Positions 61,041 to 64,000 of a stretch of 64,000 nucleotides of DNA are shown one piece after another. The stretch spans positions 54,622 to 118,621 of the forward strand of contig CAZSQM010000005.1 of the NCBI GenBank assembly GCA_964609025.1, in the 5' to 3' direction. Position 1 is the stretch's first letter, and every line of letters starts with the position of its first letter. This DNA comes from SIG307 sp964609025 (GTDB taxonomy: Bacteria; Bacillota; Clostridia; Lachnospirales; Lachnospiraceae). Position numbers and translations under genes: made by a program. The notes below the pieces were generated by a model. That model saw nothing but the letters and a program-made list of their open reading frames with translations. It had not been told where the DNA came from and did no database searches.

Positions 61041-62285
61041 TTAGTGAAATGCTGAATCAATGTTAGTGTACTGAGTTTCTTCCCCAGTTTCGCCGACCGC
61101 AAAATAGAATGACTCCAACTCCTTTGCTGTCATTAATTTCGGCACCGGATACAACGGATTTCCCTCTTTTGCGGCATGCACCGCCAACGCCGGGATATCC
61201 TCTTTCCGAATTCCGGACAGCTTTTCCGGAATTCCCATTGACGCATTCAACTCGCGAATTTTCCGGATAAACCGCTTTGCTGCCTCTGCGGCTTCTGTTT
61301 CCGCCGTCACCAGACCGCCTGCTACGGCCAGCTTTTTTAACTTATCATAGACTGTATCACCATACGCTTCCAATACATACGGCAACAGTACCGCATTTGC
61401 CAACCCGTGAGGTGTATTATACTTTCCGCCGAGAGAGTGGGCTACCGCATGACAATACCCTACATAGGACTTAGAAAACGCCTTCCCTGCCAGAAAAGAT
61501 GCATAAAGCATATTCTTTCGTGCTTCCATGTCATTCCCGTCTTTATATACCTTTTCAATGTTTTCAAAAATAAGCTTTGTTGCTTCTAAGGCACAGCCTC
61601 TGGTTTCTTTTGTTGTGGAACGACCGATAAACGCCTCTACGGCATGAGTCAGGGCATCCATTCCGGTAGTTGCCGTAATAAACGGCGGCAGTCCCCTTGT
61701 TACTTCCGGTATCAACACTGCATAATGAGGAATCAGCGGAAAATCATTGATTGGGAACTTGTGTCTGGTTTCGCCATCCGTAATGACCGCCGCAAGCGTT
61801 GTTTCACTTCCGGTACCGGCTGTCGTAGGCACCGCTATAAACAACGGCAGCCGCTTTCTTATCTTTAAAATCCCTTTCATTTTTGAAATCGGCTGTTTCG
61901 GTTTTGCAATCCTCGCGCCTACCGCCTTCGCACAATCCATCGACGAGCCGCCACCAAATCCGATAATTGCATTACATTCATTTTCTATGTATTGTACTCT
62001 TGCCTCTTCCACATTGGCAACGGTAGGATTTGCTACGGTTTTATCATATACCGTATAAGAAACCTCGGCACCTTTCAGTTCCTGCTTCAACTTTTCCAAC
62101 AAACCCAACTTATGCAAGCTCTCGTCCGTTACAACTAAAACCGAAGTAATCTTCTTATTTTTTAATACCTCTGCAATCTCTTTTTCCGAAGACAATACCT
62201 CCGGATTCCGATACGGAAGAATCGGAATCGCAATTCGAAAACAAGTCTGAAACACTCTGCAATATACTTTTTGAACTATATTCAT
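61041..62285 (-). CDS. Iron-containing alcohol dehydrogenase
   Basis: Fe-ADH of 414 residues, distinct from the 58.4-kb paralogue. The NAD-binding stretch IIGFGGGSSMDCAKAVGARI and AVPTTAGTGSETTLAAVITD are typical. Metal ligands are D210 and H214 in GMDALTHAVEAFIG, H279 in YCHAVAHSLGG and H293 in NTPHGLANAVL. It heads an operon with the aldehyde dehydrogenase and could run alcohol-to-acid oxidation together with it. No clear palindrome like that of the 58.3-kb promoter is seen upstream. Confidence 0.92.
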   Translation of the reverse strand: MNIVQKVYCRVFQTCFRIAIPILPYRNPEVLSSEKEIAEVLKNKKITSVLVVTDESLHKLGLLEKLKQELKGAEVSYTVYDKTVANPTVANVEEARVQYIENECNAIIGFGGGSSMDCAKAVGARIAKPKQPISKMKGILKIRKRLPLFIAVPTTAGTGSETTLAAVITDGETRHKFPINDFPLIPHYAVLIPEVTRGLPPFITATTGMDALTHAVEAFIGRSTTKETRGCALEATKLIFENIEKVYKDGNDMEARKNMLYASFLAGKAFSKSYVGYCHAVAHSLGGKYNTPHGLANAVLLPYVLEAYGDTVYDKLKKLAVAGGLVTAETEAAEAAKRFIRKIRELNASMGIPEKLSGIRKEDIPALAVHAAKEGNPLYPVPKLMTAKELESFYFAVGETGEETQYTNIDSAFH

Positions 62286-62402
62286 TTTACTTCTTTCATC
62301 CTCTTTTCTTCGCTTATTTTACTTTAATGCACTACTCTGAAAAAACCTCTTATAAAAGAATAACGAATATTCTCTGAGTTGTCAAGAGTATCTGTCTCTT
62401 TC

Positions 62403-63331
62403 CTACTTTCCCAAACCGCAAAGCCGGATTTCTTCAAGCTCATCTGCAGTCAACGTCCCTGCCCTGAACAAATTCATATATTCCCTATCAATCGGCTGAT
62501 TAAATATGAGTAAATCATCCGTATTTATTGTTACAGGAATACCGTGATAAACCAATGTCCCAATCGGATGCTTTTCATAGCTTTCTACAACATTCAACAT
62601 TACGTTGCTGGAAGGGCAGACATTTAACTGTATTTTTTCTCTTTCTAAAAATCTCATCGTATGCTCCGAATTTACTGCTGCAATCCCGTGGTGTACCTCA
62701 TTGAGTCCCAAAACTCCAACAGCTCTTTCTATATCGTCTGCGCTTCCAAACTCTCCGACATGCGCCTTCTTCACAAGCTTATGCTGTTCCGCTATTCTGT
62801 AAAGAGGCACAAAATTTTCTATCGGTTGCTGAAACTCTCCGTTGCAAATATCTATCGACTTAAAATAATCATATGACAATATTTCATCAATAAATTCAAC
62901 TTCCTCATCAATATTACATCCTCTTCCATAGGTAAGCTCCGGTTCAAATTTCGTATCCGGGCAGTAGCTTCTGTGATACTTTTCCAGAATCTCCATAAAA
63001 GAGCTCATTCCGCCTGCCAGCATAACATCAAACCTTGAAAAACTTAATGCCATCCGAACTATGTTATTTCTCTTTGCTTCCGCAAAGCAAGCTTCCCATC
63101 TGAGAAGTTGTCCTTCCGGGCCATCACACATCGGCTTAATATTTTCCAGAAACCAACTCTGCATATGTTCCAAAGAACTATATTTTGCCGGCGGAGCAGT
63201 TATCCTCTTTCCTGTACGTTCCGACAAAAAGGCAATGTTACCACCCTCCCCGCATGAGAGTGAATGTCACTCTTAGGGACCTGAAGTATTCCGCTATCAT
63301 CTTGCGATTCAAGCAACTCGATAAAGTTCAT
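62403..63331 (-). pseudogene. Adenosine deaminase-like gene with a frameshift near its start
   Basis: An ATG at 63331 behind AGAGAGAG opens a frame reading MNFIELLESQDDSGILQV, then PKSDIHSHAGR, which is the N-terminal metal-binding HxH of the adenosine deaminase family. The frame then leaves the coding path near 63250 in the run GCGGGGAGGGTGG. Inserting one G there restores the continuation GNIAFLSERTGK and the remaining 270 residues, which carry HVGEFGSADD, HHGIAAVNS and VTINTDDLLIF of the family. So this is a single-base deletion in a G-run, either a real mutation or a sequence error. Without the first exon-like part the enzyme would lack two metal ligands. Confidence 0.75.
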
Positions 63332-63414
63332 CTATTCTCTCTCTTTCCGTATCTTAATTATTTCGTATTTCATTTAATGAAACTATACACTACGTTTTTT
63401 ATAAAGTCAAGGAA

Positions 63415-63655
63415 ATGATGCGTGAGAAGGCCCTGAATGTCCGGGGGTCCACAACGTCCGGTGAACGTTGGTTCTGGACGGACCGGAGCGTAGCGTAGAC
63501 CCTCGGTTCTGCACCGACCGGAGCGGAGCGTAGACCTTTTCACAAACGTGCGTGAGAAGGTGCACGAGGTCCGGTGGACCTCGGTTTTGCACCGACCGGA
63601 GCGGAGCGTAGACCTCGAACTCGTTCGAGTCCGAACCGGACTCGAACGAAAAAAA
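63415..63655. repeat. GC-rich repeats with copies of a tRNA-Arg 3' end
   Basis: A 21-bp unit (GACCGGAGCGNAGCGTAGAC plus C) occurs at 63481-63501, 63516-63536 and 63594-63614. The 14-mer ACGTGCGTGAGAAG, which is the 3' end of the tRNA-Arg gene plus two flanking bases, recurs at 63546-63559, with an 11-base match at 63419-63429. A 13-bp perfect hairpin (63621-63649) ends the set. No gene was found in 63332-63693; an open frame across the repeats is an artefact. Confidence 0.7.
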
Positions 63656-63679
63656 CGAGATAGGATAAATCCTATCTCG
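63656..63679. terminator. Bidirectional terminator downstream of the tRNA genes
   Basis: CGAGATAGGAT pairs perfectly with ATCCTATCTCG around AA, with seven T on the + strand and seven T on the minus strand. It probably ends the tRNA transcript on the minus strand. Confidence 0.85.
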
Positions 63680-63693
63680 TTTTTTTCATCCAC

Positions 63694-63766
63694 GTGCGTG
63701 AGAAGATTCGAACTCCCGACACCTTGGTCCGTAGCCAAGTGCTCTATCCAGCTGAGCTACACGCAC
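63694..63766 (-). tRNA. tRNA-Arg (ACG)
   Basis: A complete 73-base cloverleaf on the minus strand: acceptor GTGCGTG with CACGCAC, D arm AGCTCAGCTGGATAGAGCA, anticodon stem CTTGG/CCAAG around CTACGGA (anticodon ACG), T arm GTCGGGAGTTCGAATCTTC. CCA is not encoded. Confidence 0.95.
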
Positions 63767-63801
63767 ACACAACATGAAGTTGTAATGCAGTTTCCTGCAA
63801 A

Positions 63802-63888
63802 TGCCGCAGACCGGAATCGAACCGGTACGGGAGATTAGTCCCGCAGGATTTTAAGTCCTGTGCGTCTGCCAGTTCCGCCACTGCGGCA
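63802..63888 (-). tRNA. tRNA-Leu (TAA)
   Basis: A complete 87-base cloverleaf with a long variable arm. Acceptor TGCCGCA with TGCGGCA, anticodon stem CAGGA/TCCTG around CTTAAAA (anticodon TAA), T arm with GGTTCGATTCC. The length and variable arm are typical of tRNA-Leu. Confidence 0.95.
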
Positions 63889-63947
63889 CAGCCTTACGAT
63901 AACGTAAGTCTTTTATCTTTTCAGATAAGAATCCTCAATGGATTCAG

Positions 63948-64000
63948 TGGGGCCTATAGGGCTCGAACCTATGACCCTCTGCTTGTAAGGCAGATGCTCT
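63948..64000 (-). tRNA. tRNA-Val (TAC), cut by the right edge
   Basis: The 3' two thirds of a tRNA on the minus strand: anticodon stem TCTGC/GCAGA around CTTACAA (anticodon TAC), T arm with GGTTCGAGCCC and acceptor strand GGCCCCA. The 5' part lies beyond the window. Confidence 0.9.

Noticed and set aside
63370..63738. Open frame of 122 codons on the minus strand across the GC-rich repeats and tRNA-Arg
   Set aside because: It overlaps a tRNA gene, its protein is only the translated 21-bp repeat (STLRSGRC units), and it has no ribosome site.

Overview
The window looks like a chromosomal segment of a spore-forming, anaerobic, gut-type Clostridium relative, most likely a member of the Lachnospiraceae. 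The evidence is a complete spoIIAA-spoIIAB-sigF operon, spoVA genes, a CotH-like protein, a T-box leader on valS, a cobalamin riboswitch, ECF-type vitamin transporters, several plant-polysaccharide glycosidases and iron-dependent alcohol dehydrogenases. No phage, insertion sequence or CRISPR array was seen. Most genes lie on the minus strand.

Layout. 0-6 kb: a GH127 beta-L-arabinofuranosidase cut by the left edge, a CotH-family protein with a Trp/Gly/Asn repeat insert, and xylulokinase. 6-12 kb: a three-gene operon of a nuclease-fused Fe-S helicase and two different MutS-like ATPases. 12-15 kb: a flotillin/NfeD operon opposite an XRE regulator, with the same palindrome behind both promoters. 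15-20 kb: a fused ABC exporter, an ECF sigma factor with two small membrane proteins, and asd. 21-28 kb: dusB, coaX, a LiaF-like protein, argF, a PPIase lipoprotein, spoVAE and spoVAD. 28-36 kb: an ECF S component, a DinB-like protein, a four-gene BMP-type nucleoside ABC importer and a MATE exporter. 36-40.5 kb: an AraC regulator divergent from GH27, then GH43. 40.5-46 kb: spoVAC, spoVAB, spoVAA, a small membrane protein, sigF, spoIIAB, spoIIAA and a zinc-ribbon/TPR membrane protein. 46-49 kb: valS with its T-box. 49-58 kb: an EAL-domain protein, a riboswitch-controlled cobalamin uptake pair, an rRNA methyltransferase, a rhodanese, a small Asn-rich protein, TerC and an ABC-F protein. 58-62.3 kb: a MerR/Fe-ADH/ALDH cluster. 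62.4-64 kb: a frameshifted adenosine deaminase-like gene, GC-rich repeats and three tRNAs.

How the genes work together. The glycosidases (GH127, GH43, GH27) and xylulokinase fit use of arabinose-, xylose- and galactose-containing plant polymers. The sporulation genes cover forespore sigma-F control and the dipicolinic acid channel, but the spoVA set is split in two. The MerR-controlled ADH and the opposed ALDH/ADH pair suggest aldehyde detoxification or alcohol/aldehyde interconversion.

The most interesting items are the helicase-nuclease/MutS-like pair operon, the cobalamin riboswitch with its transcobalamin-like anchored protein and ECF S component, the shared XRE operators in front of the flotillin operon, and a family of dispersed palindromic repeats at four intergenic sites, one of which is a 313-bp nested palindrome.
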